NCBI GenBank assembly: GCA_002733215.1
Contig: NVUY01000008.1
Coordinates: forward strand, 31,730 to 95,729
DNA length: 64,000 nt
Reading direction: 5' to 3'
Source of the DNA: Sulfurovum sp.
Lineage (GTDB): Bacteria > Campylobacterota > Campylobacteria > Campylobacterales > Sulfurovaceae
Below, in pieces: positions 63,967 to 64,000 of this stretch. The position numbers were made by a program, and so were the translations under genes. The notes beneath the pieces were generated by a model. It worked only from the letters and a program-made list of their open reading frames with translations, ran no database searches and was not told the origin of the DNA. How positions within the stretch are numbered: position 1 is the stretch's first letter; each line of letters begins with the position of its first letter.

Positions 63967-64000
63967 ACAATATGATATTCTATCCTTGAACCGCTCAAAG

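Noticed and set aside
63880..64000. Start of another gene at the right edge
   Set aside because: Only hairpins and a short stretch remain; no reading frame with support can be made.

Overview
The window looks like a chromosomal segment of a free-living Campylobacterota (Sulfurovum/Sulfurimonas-like, an inference from gene content). It is low in G+C and carries a torD-like/fdhABC formate dehydrogenase operon of the Campylobacter type, a formate hydrogenlyase-type Hyf operon, and a complete selenocysteine system. Gene content is the only evidence for the taxonomy; no rRNA gene is present.

Layout. 1-6.6 kb is an accessory zone: the tail of a P-domain protein, a frameshifted antitoxin, RelE/XRE and MazE/MazF toxin-antitoxin pairs, a DUF4143-type ATPase, decayed REP-transposase and DUF3800 fragments, GACCCCTAAAAT repeats, an M18 aminopeptidase and a DUF234 protein. 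6.6-8.4 kb is an SLC13 transporter. 8.6-21.7 kb is the most unusual part: DUF5995, a membrane patatin phospholipase, a COX/alpha-dioxygenase-like heme protein, two catalase-related proteins, a DyP-type peroxidase, two uncharacterised proteins and an alpha/beta hydrolase. Together they read as a candidate bacterial oxylipin (fatty-acid oxygenation) pathway. 21.9-26.5 kb holds an M23 peptidase relic, a tiny secreted protein, a pentapeptide-repeat membrane protein, a 105-bp palindromic element, and a transglutaminase-merT-merP-like operon.

26.5-34.4 kb is the selenium/molybdenum block: HAD phosphatase, selD (itself a UGA-containing selenoprotein), tRNA-Sec, moaD, a moeB-like gene, moaA, selA, selB and a HEPN-like gene. 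34.4-37.8 kb encodes a response regulator, a histidine kinase and a periplasmic binding protein. 38.0-45.2 kb is the formate dehydrogenase operon, with a Sec-containing catalytic subunit. Then come a GltD-like oxidoreductase and a Crp/Fnr regulator. 47.8-60.4 kb is the fdhF (Sec)-hyfABCEFGHI-hycH-hycI-focA operon. 60.6-63.9 kb has a periplasmic alpha-carbonic anhydrase, a selenocysteine peroxiredoxin, a selenocysteine lyase/cysteine desulfurase-like gene, DUF3343 and hypA.

How it fits together. Four genes contain an in-frame UGA (selD, fdhA, fdhF, peroxiredoxin). Each is followed by a short hairpin whose loop begins 16-18 nt after the UGA, and all the machinery to make and insert Sec lies in the same 35 kb. 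Moco synthesis, nickel-hydrogenase maturation (HycH, HycI, HypA), formate transport and CO2 hydration are co-located with the enzymes that need them. A GGTAAA-N6-TTTACC-like palindrome recurs upstream of tRNA-Sec/selD, the fdh operon/two-component system and the transglutaminase operon, suggesting a shared regulator.
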